Below are positions 55,043 through 64,000 of a stretch of 64,000 bases of DNA, piece by piece. Source of the DNA: Hyphomicrobiales bacterium (GTDB lineage: Bacteria > Pseudomonadota > Alphaproteobacteria > Rhizobiales > Rhizobiaceae); assembly GCA_900471525.1 (NCBI GenBank), contig UCEZ01000021.1:248001-312000 (forward strand). Reading direction: 5' to 3'. The notes beneath the pieces were generated by a model. That model was given only the letters and a program-made list of their open reading frames with translations. It was not told the origin of the DNA and made no database searches. The stretch's first letter is position 1, and each line of letters opens with the position of its first letter. A program made the translations under genes and the position numbers.

Positions 55043-55789
55043 ATGACCTATTTCCTTCCGAATACACGAGCAGGAGATGACGGCAAGGCCGGGCGGCAGC
55101 AGGCCAGGGCATCAAAGGCGGCAACGCTCGTGGCGCGGCTGCAGGCGATGCAGAAACAGATCAGCGCCAGGAACTTTGCCGTCCTGCGCCTGAACGGAAA
55201 CGGTCTGCCGGCCTCGCGCAAGCTGACCTGCGTCCTCGACAACTGGGGTGTTGACGCCGAGGTAATGGCGCACGAACTGACCTCGGCCTATGGCGACGAG
55301 ATGCTGGCGCATCTGGATGCGTCGCTGCTGCCGATCATGTGGAACGGCACGGGCGAGCATCAGGCAGCGGAGACGTCGGATTTCGGTCGCTTCACCCAAC
55401 GCCTGGCCGCTCGGATACTTCCGTATTCCGGCATCGCATTGCCGGTAAGGCTCGGCGCTCAAGGCAATGGCTATGTCGTCTTCACCGGCGGCTATATCGA
55501 CCTGTCGAGCGAGGTTATCATTGATTTGCACGGCCGAAGCTGCCAGATCATGACGGACCTGCTGGCGGCAGACGAACGGCGCATGCTCCCGGCCGAAATG
55601 CTCAGCGATCGCGAGATCGGCTGCCTGCAAATGGCCGGCGACGGCTACATCAGCGAGGAGATCGCCGAAAAGATGGGGCTGTCGGTTCATACGGTGAACG
55701 CCTACCTCGGGGCTGCGACGACCAAGCTGGATTCGGTCAACAGAATCCAGGCGATCGCCAAAGCCATTCGTCTTGGTTATATCAGCTGA
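55043..55789 (+). CDS. visR: VisR, LuxR-type regulator of flagellar genes
   Basis: Partner of VisN, 248 residues. The C-terminal HTH reads LSDREIGCLQMAGDGYISEEIA then LSVHTVNAYL; the N-terminal half is a GAF-like or autoinducer-binding-like domain. The ATG at 55043 has AGGAA seven bases upstream. A convergent gene begins its stop 36 bases beyond. Confidence 0.92.
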   Translation: MTYFLPNTRAGDDGKAGRQQARASKAATLVARLQAMQKQISARNFAVLRLNGNGLPASRKLTCVLDNWGVDAEVMAHELTSAYGDEMLAHLDASLLPIMWNGTGEHQAAETSDFGRFTQRLAARILPYSGIALPVRLGAQGNGYVVFTGGYIDLSSEVIIDLHGRSCQIMTDLLAADERRMLPAEMLSDREIGCLQMAGDGYISEEIAEKMGLSVHTVNAYLGAATTKLDSVNRIQAIAKAIRLGYIS

Positions 55790-55825
55790 TTGGTTTTTTT
55801 GGCCATCATGGCCGGTATCCGGAAC

Positions 55826-56275
55826 TCAACTCACAAGAGCGGTCGGATAGGATTTGACGAATTTAGCGGCGTTCAGGCTCTTGGCGAGGAACGCCGTGTT
55901 CTCGTCCGGGTCGCTGGACGGGCTCCGAAACGCAATATGGTTGATCTCTAGACCGGCCGAGTCCTTGCCCAAGGCAAGCTGGGCGTAGATTGTCACGCCA
56001 TCCGGCTTCAATTCGAGATCAAGCGTGATTTCCGGCTCCGTATCCCAATCCAGCGAGTAGTTGCCGCCGATGCCGAAGTTTACGGTGCCGGGAAGGAAAT
56101 AGAGTTCTGCTGCGGATGATACTAGGTCGGCCAGGCTCCCATGCGATTCAAAGCGGAGCAGCGCGATAAAGTCGGCCGCATCGATCAGGCGCAATTCGGT
56201 CGCAACAGGACGAATCGCGTCGGCTACTATTTTTTCGCGTTGTTCCGAATATTCGCATTTTTTCATTGGGATCAC
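55826..56275 (-). CDS. Unknown protein translationally coupled to flhB
   Basis: A 149-residue soluble, acidic protein without signal peptide or membrane segment. I recognise no family. The start is a GTG at 56275 that overlaps the flhB stop (GTGA); an ATG at 56266 would remove three residues. Direct overlap with the export-gate gene suggests a role in flagellar assembly or its control. A mix of beta-strand-like segments ([19 protein letters not shown] in segments) makes up the second half. Positions match unannotated genes in rhizobial fla loci. Confidence 0.75.
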   Translation of the reverse strand: MIPMKKCEYSEQREKIVADAIRPVATELRLIDAADFIALLRFESHGSLADLVSSAAELYFLPGTVNFGIGGNYSLDWDTEPEITLDLELKPDGVTIYAQLALGKDSAGLEINHIAFRSPSSDPDENTAFLAKSLNAAKFVKSYPTALVS

Positions 56276-57348
56276 GTCATCCGTTTCGGCTGCGTTGCAT
56301 AGATCCGGTGAATGAGTTCGGCGACTGCCTTATAAAACACCGGTGGAATCACACTATCCACCGAGACTTGCGCAAACATTGAGCGTGCGAGAGGCGGGTC
56401 TTCGAAAACCGGGATGCCGTTTTCCTCCGCGATCTCGCGAATCTTCAGCGCTACGAGGTCCTGGCCCTTGGCAACCACCACCGGCGCATCGCCCTCTTCG
56501 CGCACATAGCGCAGCGCAACGGCATAGTGTGTCGGGTTTGCGATGACGAGCGTGGCGCGGGGAACCGAGGTAATCATGCGCCGGCGGGCACGGTCCCGGG
56601 CAATCGAGCGAAGCCGGGCGCGGATGATCGGGTCGCCCTGGGATTGCTTCAGCTCCTCCTTGACCTCCTGTTTCGTCATTCGGAGTTCAGTGTACCAGTG
56701 ATGCCGCGTCCAGAAGAAATCGGCAATCGCGATGATGGCCGTCGAGATCAGGACGACGATCATGATCTGATTGAAGTCTTTGGAAATCGTCGTGAAGATC
56801 GTCAGAGGATCCGAAAACATCGAATCGAGCGTGGCGTAGTAGTCGTTCCAGAGCGTCAGCACGATGATGAGCGAAACGACGGCGACCTTGGCAAATGCCT
56901 TGGCGAATTCAACGAGACCCTGAATGCCGTAGATTCGCTTGAAGCCACCAACCGGCGAAATACGGTTCATCTTCGGCGCGATGCGATCAAGGACCGGCGT
57001 CGGCAGGTTCTGCAGGATGGACGAACCGATCCCGAAAACGACCAGTAGCGTGAAAAACGGAATGAGTAATGCGCTCGCTTTCCAGAGCAGGTGAGAAATC
57101 AGCGCAACCACGTCCGTTGCCGTATCGATGCGCCAGGCTTCCGGTTGCTCGAAAATATCCTTCAACGATTCCGCGACTGTGGCGAACCCTTGAGGAAGGA
57201 AGAAAACGACGAAGATATAGATGGCGACGACCGAGGCGAACATGGTGACTTCCCGCGAGAAAGGCGTGTTGCCCTTCTCGATGGCGTCGCTCATCTTTTT
57301 CTCGGACGGCGATTCTGTTTTGCTGTCTTTGTCCTGATCGTCCGACAT
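56272..57348 (-). CDS. flhB: FlhB, flagellar export-gate protein
   Basis: Inner-membrane component that switches export specificity. The 358-residue protein has four membrane segments at about 30-215, then the cytosolic domain with the autocleavage motif NPTH (near residue 270) inside [14 protein letters not shown]. The N terminus [17 protein letters not shown] (in segments) is typical. Preceded by a terminator that separates it from fliG, so it should have its own promoter. Confidence 0.96.
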   Translation of the reverse strand: MSDDQDKDSKTESPSEKKMSDAIEKGNTPFSREVTMFASVVAIYIFVVFFLPQGFATVAESLKDIFEQPEAWRIDTATDVVALISHLLWKASALLIPFFTLLVVFGIGSSILQNLPTPVLDRIAPKMNRISPVGGFKRIYGIQGLVEFAKAFAKVAVVSLIIVLTLWNDYYATLDSMFSDPLTIFTTISKDFNQIMIVVLISTAIIAIADFFWTRHHWYTELRMTKQEVKEELKQSQGDPIIRARLRSIARDRARRRMITSVPRATLVIANPTHYAVALRYVREEGDAPVVVAKGQDLVALKIREIAEENGIPVFEDPPLARSMFAQVSVDSVIPPVFYKAVAELIHRIYATQPKRMT

Positions 57349-57486
57349 CGGATGAAAGCCTCTTGCATCTGGTGGCGGTCGTCGCCGTCAGATGGTTGTG
57401 AGCCGGGGCCGCAGGGCATGCAAGAAAGATATGCGTCGAAATCCGACGCTTCACAGAAAGTAGGAGGGACGGGCGTAACTCCAACG

Positions 57487-57523
57487 AAAAAGCCCCTCAA
57501 CCGAAATCGATTGCGGGGCTTTC
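57487..57523 (-). terminator. Terminator between fliG and flhB
   Basis: AAAGCCCC at 57489-57496 pairs with GGGGCTTT at 57515-57522; inner bases CAA and TTG extend it. On the minus strand it ends GGGGCTTTTTC, a good T-tract, so it would end the fliM-fliN-fliG transcript. It is 35 bases after the fliG stop. Confidence 0.8.
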
Positions 57524-57557
57524 TGTATCGGCTGAACGGTAAAAGCGAGGCGGCCCG

Positions 57558-58589
57558 TCAGGCCGCCGCCGCTTCCTTCTCCTTGAGTTCGATCTGGCCG
57601 CTGGCGGCAAGCCGGATAGCTTCCTGTGTGATCGAGCGGCGGGCAATGGCGATATCGCGTGGATTGATGCCGACGTCGCCGGCGGACAGGTCCGATTCGA
57701 TCATGCGGCGCTGGCGTGCCCCGATCGCGGCAAGGACCGATTCGCGCAATTGCATATTCGATCCGCGCAGCGCCATGGTGATGATGTCGCCGGATACGTC
57801 GTTGAAGAGCTGCACGCGGCTGCGTTGCGGCATGTAGAGGACGTCGTCGAAGAGGAAGATCTTCGGGCGGACCTTCTTGACCGATTCAGTGCTGATTGAT
57901 TCGAGCGAAGCAAGGAGTGTGTCGACCTGGGTTTTCTCCAGCTCGTTCATGACTTCGGCGATCTTGATCGATCCAACCGAGTTCCGATCGGCGTCCAGCT
58001 CGCGCATCAGTTCGAGGACGCGGGTCTCGATGATCTGCGCGGCCTTCGGGCTGACGTTCTTCATGTTGACGGCACGGTTGATGATATCGGCGCGGCCGCT
58101 TTCCGGCAGCTGCAGCAGAACCTTGGCGCCGAAGGTCGATGGCATCATCGACAGGACATAGGCGATCGTCTGCGGATGTTCCTTGCCCAGGCTTTCTGCG
58201 ACATAAACGGGATCGGAATCCTGCAGGCGGTCCCAGATATTGGCTTCGTAGGAGGCAAAGGCAGTGCGGCGGCCGAGCAGGCCATCCACTTCGTCCGGCG
58301 TCAGGCCTTCTTCCAGAATGCCCTCGATGGCCTTAGCATTGTCCATGAGGCCAGCGCCTTCGGTGAACAGGTCCTCGAACTCGTTCACCAGTATTTCCAG
58401 CTCGTGAGGCGGGATTGAGCGAAGCGACTGGGCCGAGGCGATGATCCCCTGCAATTCGCTCTGCGTGAAGAATTTCAACAATTTGCCAGCTATTGGCTTG
58501 CCCATTGCAAGCAGAACCGCAGCGGCCTTGTCCATCTGGGTAAGTGGCCGGGAGAGCGCTGAAGCTTCGAAATTGTCGAAATCCATCAT
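57558..58589 (-). CDS. fliG: FliG, flagellar motor switch protein
   Basis: Rotor protein of the C-ring that contacts the MotA stator. The 343 residues contain the three helical domains: LTQMDKAAAVLLAMG at the N terminus, EHPQTIAYVLSMM in the middle (armadillo-like), and the C-terminal region with FLFDDVLYM and DVGINPRDIAIA. Two adjacent ATGs at 58589 and 58586; GAGGA lies seven bases upstream of the first. It follows fliN by 28 bases. Confidence 0.94.
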   Translation of the reverse strand: MMDFDNFEASALSRPLTQMDKAAAVLLAMGKPIAGKLLKFFTQSELQGIIASAQSLRSIPPHELEILVNEFEDLFTEGAGLMDNAKAIEGILEEGLTPDEVDGLLGRRTAFASYEANIWDRLQDSDPVYVAESLGKEHPQTIAYVLSMMPSTFGAKVLLQLPESGRADIINRAVNMKNVSPKAAQIIETRVLELMRELDADRNSVGSIKIAEVMNELEKTQVDTLLASLESISTESVKKVRPKIFLFDDVLYMPQRSRVQLFNDVSGDIITMALRGSNMQLRESVLAAIGARQRRMIESDLSAGDVGINPRDIAIARRSITQEAIRLAASGQIELKEKEAAAA

Positions 58590-58617
58590 GGATTAATCCT
58601 CATGACCCTAACCGGGT

Positions 58618-59244
58618 TCAAACTTTACTGGTACCCTTGATTTCGATGAGTTTTACACCGAAACGTGTTTCGTCTCCGTCGAGCACGGTGATTTCGCCGC
58701 GACCGATAACCCGGCCGTTGACGACGATTTCGACCGGTTCGCCGATCTTGCGGTCGAGCGCAATGGTTGCGCCTTCCGTCAGGTTCATCAGGCCCGAGAC
58801 CTGCATGCGGCTTGTCCCGAGAACGATCTGGACATCAATCGGAATGTCCATGATCAGATCGAGGTTGGCTGTCATGCCGCTGCCGGGTTCGCCGGAAGCC
58901 TGATCCTCGAAGGTGCCGCCTCCGAAAGTGCTGCTTCCAAAGGAGCCTGCGTCAAAGGAGGATGACGCAGTGCCCTGATCCAGGTCGCCGAAGCTGCTGC
59001 TGCCGCCGAAATCGCCGCCGAAGCTGCTGAGGTCGCTTTCGGAGGTTTCGAAGGTGCTGCCGAAATCCGATGTCTCGCCAATCGTCGATGTGGCGGCGAA
59101 ATCCATGCCGAAATCCGTTTCAGGCACAGTCCCGGTGGCATCGCTTTGCAGGACGCCACGCAGATCGTCGATGGCCTGATCGAGCTCGGCATCGCCGGCG
59201 TTCAGGATCGTCTGGTCTTGAATTGGTGCTTTCTTAGGTGCCAT
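58618..59244 (-). CDS. fliN: FliN, flagellar motor switch protein with long low-complexity N-terminal region
   Basis: C-ring component. The last 85 or so of 207 residues are the SpoA (surface presentation) domain: [24 protein letters not shown] and [18 protein letters not shown] (in segments). Residues about 45-115 are almost wholly S, F, G, D and T, with repeats of the SFG/TFG type. The ATG at 59244 is chosen because it starts the basic KKAPIQDQ; it lacks a clear ribosome site, and the frame is open to 59280. It follows fliM by 60 bases. Confidence 0.9.
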   Translation of the reverse strand: MAPKKAPIQDQTILNAGDAELDQAIDDLRGVLQSDATGTVPETDFGMDFAATSTIGETSDFGSTFETSESDLSSFGGDFGGSSSFGDLDQGTASSSFDAGSFGSSTFGGGTFEDQASGEPGSGMTANLDLIMDIPIDVQIVLGTSRMQVSGLMNLTEGATIALDRKIGEPVEIVVNGRVIGRGEITVLDGDETRFGVKLIEIKGTSKV

Positions 59245-59304
59245 GTGCAAACTATTCCAGTTGAAACTTGCCCCAACCATGTTGCCGGGTAAGGCAGGGG
59301 TTTT

Positions 59305-60252
59305 TTAACTCATAAGGTGGTGGAGAATGTCATTCTCCGAGCCGTGGGTATCCTTGATCCGAACCGTATATTTTGCGCCGGACCGTCCCAACTCGCAGAC
59401 ATAAAGGTCGCGGCCATTGGCGTTGATCTCGACGCGGACATCCTTGGCATCCTGGAAGGGAATGACGTCGCCGGGTTGAAGGCGGCTGATCGTGTCGAGG
59501 GTCAGGCTCTGCAGCTTGATGCGCGCCTCGAGATTGACGGCGGAACGACGAACCTGCTGCTCCAGCTGTTCGCCCCATTCGCTCTTTGCCTTGCGGCCGT
59601 GTCCGACGCCCTTCGGAACAACAACCGTCGTCTTCAGCAAGGTCTGCTGCGGGACAATGATCGAGAACGTTGAAAGGACCGGGCCAAGGCCCATCGTCAC
59701 GTTGATGCAGGCGGCATAGACATCGGCGACGTCGGGATCTGCTGCCGGCCGTTCGCTGGCATTGTAAGGCCGTCCAACGACCGGCTCGAAACTACCGACA
59801 ACACTGACGGCTGATTTCAGTACGTCGGCGATCTTTTCAACTATCATCGTTGCCACATCGAGTTCGATGTTGGACAGCGTCCGCGGCTTGGGTTCCTCGA
59901 TGGTGTTTGCGGGCGCGCCGAGAAGAATTTCCATCAGCGTGATGATGACCGGGCTGTCGCAGCTGATGACGAAATCGGGGCACCAGTTGCGCAACGAGGA
60001 GTCGGCGAGCGCCACGCCGTTGCCGAGTTTCTTGATCAGTTCCGACTTGAGGCCTGTGTCGAAGCCGGCATAGCCGATCTCGATGCCGAGACCGGTCTCG
60101 TTCTGGAAGATGTCCGGCAGGAATTCGGCGAAGACGTGTCCGATCTCGCCGCACAGCTTGCCGACAGTCTTGGTATCGCCGAGTGCGCCGGTCATCCGGG
60201 CAAGCAGCTTGCGGTCGAAGGTAAACACGTTGTTCTTGCTCGCTGAGGTCAT
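59305..60252 (-). CDS. fliM: FliM, flagellar motor switch protein
   Basis: C-ring protein (315 residues). It has the middle CheC-like domain (about 40-220) and the C-terminal SpoA domain with ARIKLQSLTLDTISRLQPGDVI (in segments). It begins TSASKNNVFTFDRKLLARM and lacks the usual N-terminal CheY-binding peptide (LSQxEIDxLL). It follows motA by 4 bases and precedes fliN. Confidence 0.92.
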   Translation of the reverse strand: MTSASKNNVFTFDRKLLARMTGALGDTKTVGKLCGEIGHVFAEFLPDIFQNETGLGIEIGYAGFDTGLKSELIKKLGNGVALADSSLRNWCPDFVISCDSPVIITLMEILLGAPANTIEEPKPRTLSNIELDVATMIVEKIADVLKSAVSVVGSFEPVVGRPYNASERPAADPDVADVYAACINVTMGLGPVLSTFSIIVPQQTLLKTTVVVPKGVGHGRKAKSEWGEQLEQQVRRSAVNLEARIKLQSLTLDTISRLQPGDVIPFQDAKDVRVEINANGRDLYVCELGRSGAKYTVRIKDTHGSENDILHHLMS

Positions 60253-60256
60253 CGGA

Positions 60257-61135
60257 TCAAGCCGCCTTGCTTTCGCCGCCGCCGCCGGGGTTCATCATTT
60301 CCTGCTCGACGGCGTCGATCGACGGACGTTCGTAAGCGGAAATGGTCTTGCGGCCGTATTCGAGCGCGACCTGGGGGACCGAGCCGTTCATGTAGGCAAG
60401 CAGGGTCTGCTTGACGATGATGTAGAGGCGGTTCTGCTTGTCGCGCACGGCCTTGATATTGGCGATCACGGGGCTCGCAATGCAGTAGGACAGGAAGATA
60501 CCGAGCATGGTGCCGACGAGCGCGGCGGCGATCTTGCCACCGAGAATCTCCGGTGCTTCGGAAATGGCGCCCATTGCCTTGATGACGCCGAGAACGGCGG
60601 CGACGATGCCGATGGCCGGGAAGGCGTCGCTCATCGTCGTCAGCGCGTGAAAGGGCTTCATCTTGTCGTGGGTAATCGTATTGATTTCTTCGTCCATCAA
60701 CGCCTCGATCTCGTGGCTGCGGGCATTGCCGATGATGATGAGACGGACATAATCGCAGATGAAGGCGGTCAGTTCCTTGTTCTTCAGCACCGTCGGAGCA
60801 GACTGGAAGATCGAGGATTCATCCGGATTGTCGATGTGGCTTTCGATCTCGTTGCGCGATTTCGTGCGCAGGTCGCGCATCAGGCTGTAGAGAACGCCTA
60901 GCGTGTCGAGATAGTTACGCTCCTTCGGCACCTTGTGCGTGAAGGCCTCGCCGAGCGCCTTGCCGGTATCCTTCAGCACCTTCATCGAATTGGCCATGAT
61001 ATAGCCGCCGACGCCCGCACCGCCGATAATGACGAGCTCGAATGGCTGGTTCAGGACCTCCATATGGCCGCCCATGGCAATGAAGCCGCCGAGAATACAG
61101 CCCATAGTCAAGAGGAGCCCGATGATGATGTTCAT
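60257..61135 (-). CDS. motA: MotA, flagellar stator protein
   Basis: Proton-channel subunit (292 residues) with four membrane segments, at about 1-25, 30-50, 165-190 and 200-225. The large cytosolic loop carries the charged residues that meet FliG ([17 protein letters not shown]); the C-terminal part is basic. It is the first gene of motA-fliM-fliN-fliG on the minus strand and is divergent from the DUF1217 gene, with 184 bases between. Confidence 0.95.
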   Translation of the reverse strand: MNIIIGLLLTMGCILGGFIAMGGHMEVLNQPFELVIIGGAGVGGYIMANSMKVLKDTGKALGEAFTHKVPKERNYLDTLGVLYSLMRDLRTKSRNEIESHIDNPDESSIFQSAPTVLKNKELTAFICDYVRLIIIGNARSHEIEALMDEEINTITHDKMKPFHALTTMSDAFPAIGIVAAVLGVIKAMGAISEAPEILGGKIAAALVGTMLGIFLSYCIASPVIANIKAVRDKQNRLYIIVKQTLLAYMNGSVPQVALEYGRKTISAYERPSIDAVEQEMMNPGGGGESKAA

Positions 61136-61319
61136 TTCGATACCTGCCGCAATGGTGGATTTTCGACCGTATCGTTAGGCCGCCAGCCTTGCGTGAGGCT
61201 GGCTGTAGGCCTCATTTTCGGCCTTTGCGGGGAAACAGGTTCGCGCAAGCAACACCCGTCAGGTTTCCAGTCAATCGGCGCTTATTGCGTCATTTCTAAT
61301 GGATGAACGGGGAAGCGTC

Positions 61320-62099
61320 GTGACGACGACATACACCAGCTACCAGATGATAGCAGGCAACCTCACCAAATCGCTGGAGCGGGTGTCCGAGCAGCCCGAT
61401 GTGGCGCGCGAGACCGAATATTACCTGGCCAATATCGGCAACGTCAAAACGATCGACGAGTTCTTTGCCGATACGCGGCTTTATAACTACGCGATCAAGG
61501 CGCACGGCCTCGAAGACATGGGCTATGCCAAGGCTTTCATGCGCAAGGTGCTGACCGAAGGTGTCGATACTGATGATGCGTTTGCCAAGCAGCTGACCGA
61601 CAGCCGCTATTCGGACCTGGTGGAATCACTCAACTTTGCCCGCAACGGCACGGCTGCGACATCCTTCGACAAAGCCCAGAAGGGCGTGGCCGACAAATAT
61701 GCGCGCCAGACCCTGGAGCAGAAAGCTGGCGAGGAAAATGCGGGTGTTCGCCTGGCGCTTTACTTCGAGCGCATGGCGCCCTCGATCACCAATGCCTACG
61801 GGCTTTTGGCCGACGACGCGCTGGCGCAGGTTACCCGCACTCTGCTGCAGATGCCGGACGAATTTGCCGCTTCCGATATCGACAAGCAGGCCGCGACGAT
61901 CGAGAAGGTAATCGATATCGCGGATCTCAAGGATCCGGCCAAGCTGTCGAAATTGCTCGAACGCTTCACCGCCCTTTGGGAAATCAACAATTCTTCGGAT
62001 CCCTACGATCCGCTCGCCGTCTTCGGGTCGTCCAGCGGTTACGGAATCTCCTCCGATCTCCTTCTCTCCATCAATACGCTGAAACTCGGGGGACGCTGA
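61320..62099 (+). CDS. DUF1217 flagellar-locus protein
   Basis: A 259-residue soluble helical protein of the DUF1217 family, repeatedly found in alphaproteobacterial flagellar clusters. Features: TYTSYQMIAGNLTKSLERV at the N terminus, VEDFF-like repeats (KTIDEFFADTRLYNYAIKAHG) and FERMAPSITNAYGLLADDAL (in segments). I take the GTG at 61320, with GGGGA six bases upstream; an ATG at 61299 is an alternative without a good site. It ends one base before flgF, so a role in rod or hook assembly is inferred. Confidence 0.85.
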   Translation: MTTTYTSYQMIAGNLTKSLERVSEQPDVARETEYYLANIGNVKTIDEFFADTRLYNYAIKAHGLEDMGYAKAFMRKVLTEGVDTDDAFAKQLTDSRYSDLVESLNFARNGTAATSFDKAQKGVADKYARQTLEQKAGEENAGVRLALYFERMAPSITNAYGLLADDALAQVTRTLLQMPDEFAASDIDKQAATIEKVIDIADLKDPAKLSKLLERFTALWEINNSSDPYDPLAVFGSSSGYGISSDLLLSINTLKLGGR

Positions 62100-62100
62100 T

Positions 62101-62826
62101 ATGCAAACCGGTCTCTATGTCGCCGTCTCCTCCCAGATGGCGCTTGAAAAACGCATGAACACGCTGGCCGACAACGTCGCCAATTCGAGCACGGTCGGCT
62201 TCCGTTCGACGGAAGTGAAGTTCAACCAGCTGATCGGCGATACACGGCCGGCCAAGGTCTCGTTCGTCTCAGAGGGCCAGGAATTTCTCAACACCAACAA
62301 TGGCGGCCTGAACCGCACCGGCAACCAGCTGGATTTCGCCATCAAGGGCGACGCGTGGTTTCAGATCGATACGCCCGGTGGTACGGCTCTGACCCGTGAC
62401 GGCCGCTTTACGCTGACGGAATCGGGCGATCTCGTCACCCTCAGGGGGTATCCGGTTCTGGACGCCGGCGGGGCACCGATCCAGCTCAATTCTCAGGCCA
62501 GCGAAATCAAGGTGGGCGCGGACGGTGCCATTCAGCAGGACGGAACGCAGGTTGCCGCGCTCGGCCTCTATGAAGCCAATTTCAGCAACGGTTTTACCCG
62601 CTACGACAATAGCGCCGTCATGCCGAATTCCGCGCAGGAGCCGGTCGTCGATCGCTTCGATGTCGGCGTGATGCAGGGCTATGTCGAGGAGTCCAACGTC
62701 AATCCGGTTCAGGAAATGTCGCAGCTGATCATGGTGTCGCGCGCATTCGAGAACATTACGTCGCTGATGCGCGACAGCGAAACCTCGATGAGCGAAGCGA
62801 TCAAGACGCTCGGCGGCAGCAAATAG
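62101..62826 (+). CDS. flgF: FlgF, flagellar proximal-rod protein
   Basis: Rod component (241 residues). Typical start YVAVSSQMALEKRMNTLADNVANSST (in segments), the rod/hook N-terminal helix, and the C-terminal coiled-coil end VMVSRAFENITSLMRDSE. The ATG is one base after the DUF1217 stop and 76 bases ahead of fliI. It is exported by the flagellar secretion system, so no Sec signal is expected. Confidence 0.94.
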   Translation: MQTGLYVAVSSQMALEKRMNTLADNVANSSTVGFRSTEVKFNQLIGDTRPAKVSFVSEGQEFLNTNNGGLNRTGNQLDFAIKGDAWFQIDTPGGTALTRDGRFTLTESGDLVTLRGYPVLDAGGAPIQLNSQASEIKVGADGAIQQDGTQVAALGLYEANFSNGFTRYDNSAVMPNSAQEPVVDRFDVGVMQGYVEESNVNPVQEMSQLIMVSRAFENITSLMRDSETSMSEAIKTLGGSK

Positions 62827-62902
62827 CATCATTGCCCTTGAAATGACTGAAGCCACACCCGGAAAGGCTCTTTAGAGCAGGGGGGCAGACGGCAGGAACC
62901 GA

Positions 62903-64000
62903 ATGCAGAACGAAAAACTCCAGATTCGCAATTCGTCGACGTCGCTTGCAGCGCTCGCCGGCCTTGTTGGACGCTATTCCAATCCGGAGTTCTCAATCGC
63001 GCCCGGTGGCCATGTCCAGACGATTTCCGCGGGCCACTACACGGTGACCGGCCTTTCCCGGCATGTTCGCCTCGGTGATTTTGTTGCTCACAAGAGTTCG
63101 ACGGGCGTTCACCTCGGCGAGGTCGTGAAGGTTGAGCAGGAAACGGTGGTTGTCTGCCCGATCGAGCCGGGCGATCCGATCGGCATTCACGACACGGTGA
63201 TCCGCAAGGGTGCCTTCCGCATCGCGCCGACCGAATCCTGGTGCGGCCGCACCATCAATTCACTCGGCGAGCCCATCGATGGACGCGGCGCGTTGCTGCA
63301 AGGTGATATCCGTCGGCCGATCTCGAACACCGCGCCGCCGTCGATGACCCGCAAGCGGGTCGAGCACGGCTTCCGCACCGGCGTGCGGGCGATCGACATC
63401 TTCTCTCCCCTTTGCCTTGGCCAGCGTCTAGGCGTCTTCGCAGGCTCCGGCGTCGGCAAATCAACGCTGCTGTCGATGCTCGCCCGCGCTGATGCTTTCG
63501 ACAAGGTCGTCATCGCGCTGGTCGGCGAACGTGGCCGTGAAGTGCGTGAATTCATCGAAGATACGCTTGGCGAAAACCTGTCCAAGTCGGTTGCCGTGGT
63601 CGCCACCAGCGACGAAAGCCCGATGTTGCGCAAGATGGCGCCGCTGACAGCCGTGACAATCGCCGAGCATTACCGTGACCAGGGAGACAACGTCCTTCTG
63701 ATCGTCGACAGCGTCACGCGTTTCGCTCATGCGATCCGCGAGGTCGCGACTGCCTCGGGCGAGCCGCCGATTGCGCGCGGTTATCCCGCCTCCGTCTTCA
63801 CCGAGCTGCCGCGACTTCTCGAGCGTGCCGGTCCGGGTGCCGAAGGGGCAGGGACGATCACCGCGATCATCTCCATTCTCGTCGATGGCGACAATCACAA
63901 CGACCCGATCGCTGACTCGACGCGCGGTATTCTCGACGGTCATATCGTCATGGACCGCAGTCTTGCCGAGGAGGGCCGCTATCCGCCCATCAATCCGCTG
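62903..64000 (+). CDS. fliI: FliI, flagellar export ATPase (3'-truncated by window edge)
   Basis: Peripheral ATPase that powers export of flagellar parts. 366 codons are visible and still open at the window end; the family is about 440-470 residues, so about 90 are missing. Walker A reads GVFAGSGVGKST and Walker B NVLLIVDSVTRFAHA; LVGERGREV is the F1-type block. AGGAA lies five bases before the ATG at 62903. It follows flgF by 76 bases. Confidence 0.96.
   Translation, partial: MQNEKLQIRNSSTSLAALAGLVGRYSNPEFSIAPGGHVQTISAGHYTVTGLSRHVRLGDFVAHKSSTGVHLGEVVKVEQETVVVCPIEPGDPIGIHDTVIRKGAFRIAPTESWCGRTINSLGEPIDGRGALLQGDIRRPISNTAPPSMTRKRVEHGFRTGVRAIDIFSPLCLGQRLGVFAGSGVGKSTLLSMLARADAFDKVVIALVGERGREVREFIEDTLGENLSKSVAVVATSDESPMLRKMAPLTAVTIAEHYRDQGDNVLLIVDSVTRFAHAIREVATASGEPPIARGYPASVFTELPRLLERAGPGAEGAGTITAIISILVDGDNHNDPIADSTRGILDGHIVMDRSLAEEGRYPPINPL

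Noticed and set aside
1-64000. CRISPR arrays, tRNA or rRNA genes, insertion sequences, prophage
   Set aside because: Looked for repeats with regular spacing, transposase or integrase frames and RNA-gene signatures; none seen. A tRNA search program would settle the tRNA point.

Overview
The window is GC-rich chromosomal DNA from a member of the Rhizobiaceae (Rhizobium, Neorhizobium, Agrobacterium or Sinorhizobium group). The evidence is the combination of a succinoglycan exo cluster, a bioBFDAZ operon ending in bioZ, a glnII gene divergent from a 63-residue gstI-like gene, the rha catabolic locus, and the rhizobial chemotaxis/flagellar order icpA-cheS-cheY1-cheA-cheW-cheR-cheB-cheY2-cheD-cheT-fliF-visN-visR. 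I cannot name the species from sequence alone. No rRNA, tRNA, CRISPR array, insertion sequence or prophage was seen.

Layout. 1-4.8 kb: biotin operon bioB (5' end outside the window)-bioF-bioD-bioA-bioZ, with junctions that overlap by a few bases, followed by a 2-oxoglutarate/Fe(II) oxygenase. 6.1-25.3 kb: a nearly complete succinoglycan cluster, exoP-N-O-M-A-L-K-H (minus strand), exoT (minus), exoW-V (plus), exoU and exoX (minus), exoY-F-Q (plus). It supplies UDP-glucose, the lipid-linked octasaccharide, succinyl and pyruvyl decoration, the flippase, polymerase and co-polymerase, and a depolymerase. exoI, exoZ and exoB of the Sinorhizobium meliloti cluster are not present here. 25.3-30.8 kb: a class III nucleotide cyclase, glutamine synthetase II with its divergent small translational-inhibitor gene, and several small genes (DUF930, YbaK-type deacylase, GlsB/YeaQ-type membrane protein, small peptides).

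31-42 kb: L-rhamnose catabolism. rhaD-rhaI (minus) is divergent from rhaR-S-T-P-Q-U-K (plus). The two sides share a 213-bp control region with repeated ACGATCA half-sites. 42.8-53.4 kb: chemotaxis genes on the plus strand, ending in fliF and a strong terminator. 54.3-64 kb: visN-visR (plus), then flhB, fliG, fliN, fliM and motA (minus), then a DUF1217 gene, flgF and the start of fliI (plus).

The window therefore joins exopolysaccharide synthesis, nitrogen assimilation, rhamnose use and motility in 64 kb. The two longest gene-poor stretches (upstream of exoY and upstream of visN) are AT-rich and lie before the key genes of two opposed lifestyles, attachment and swimming. I see no unmistakable new system. 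The best leads are the compact regulatory DNA at glnII/gstI and rhaD/rhaR, two unnamed flagellar-locus genes (one overlapping flhB, one between motA and flgF), a chemoreceptor whose globin-like domain seems to lack the heme histidine, and a FliM without the usual CheY-binding N terminus.
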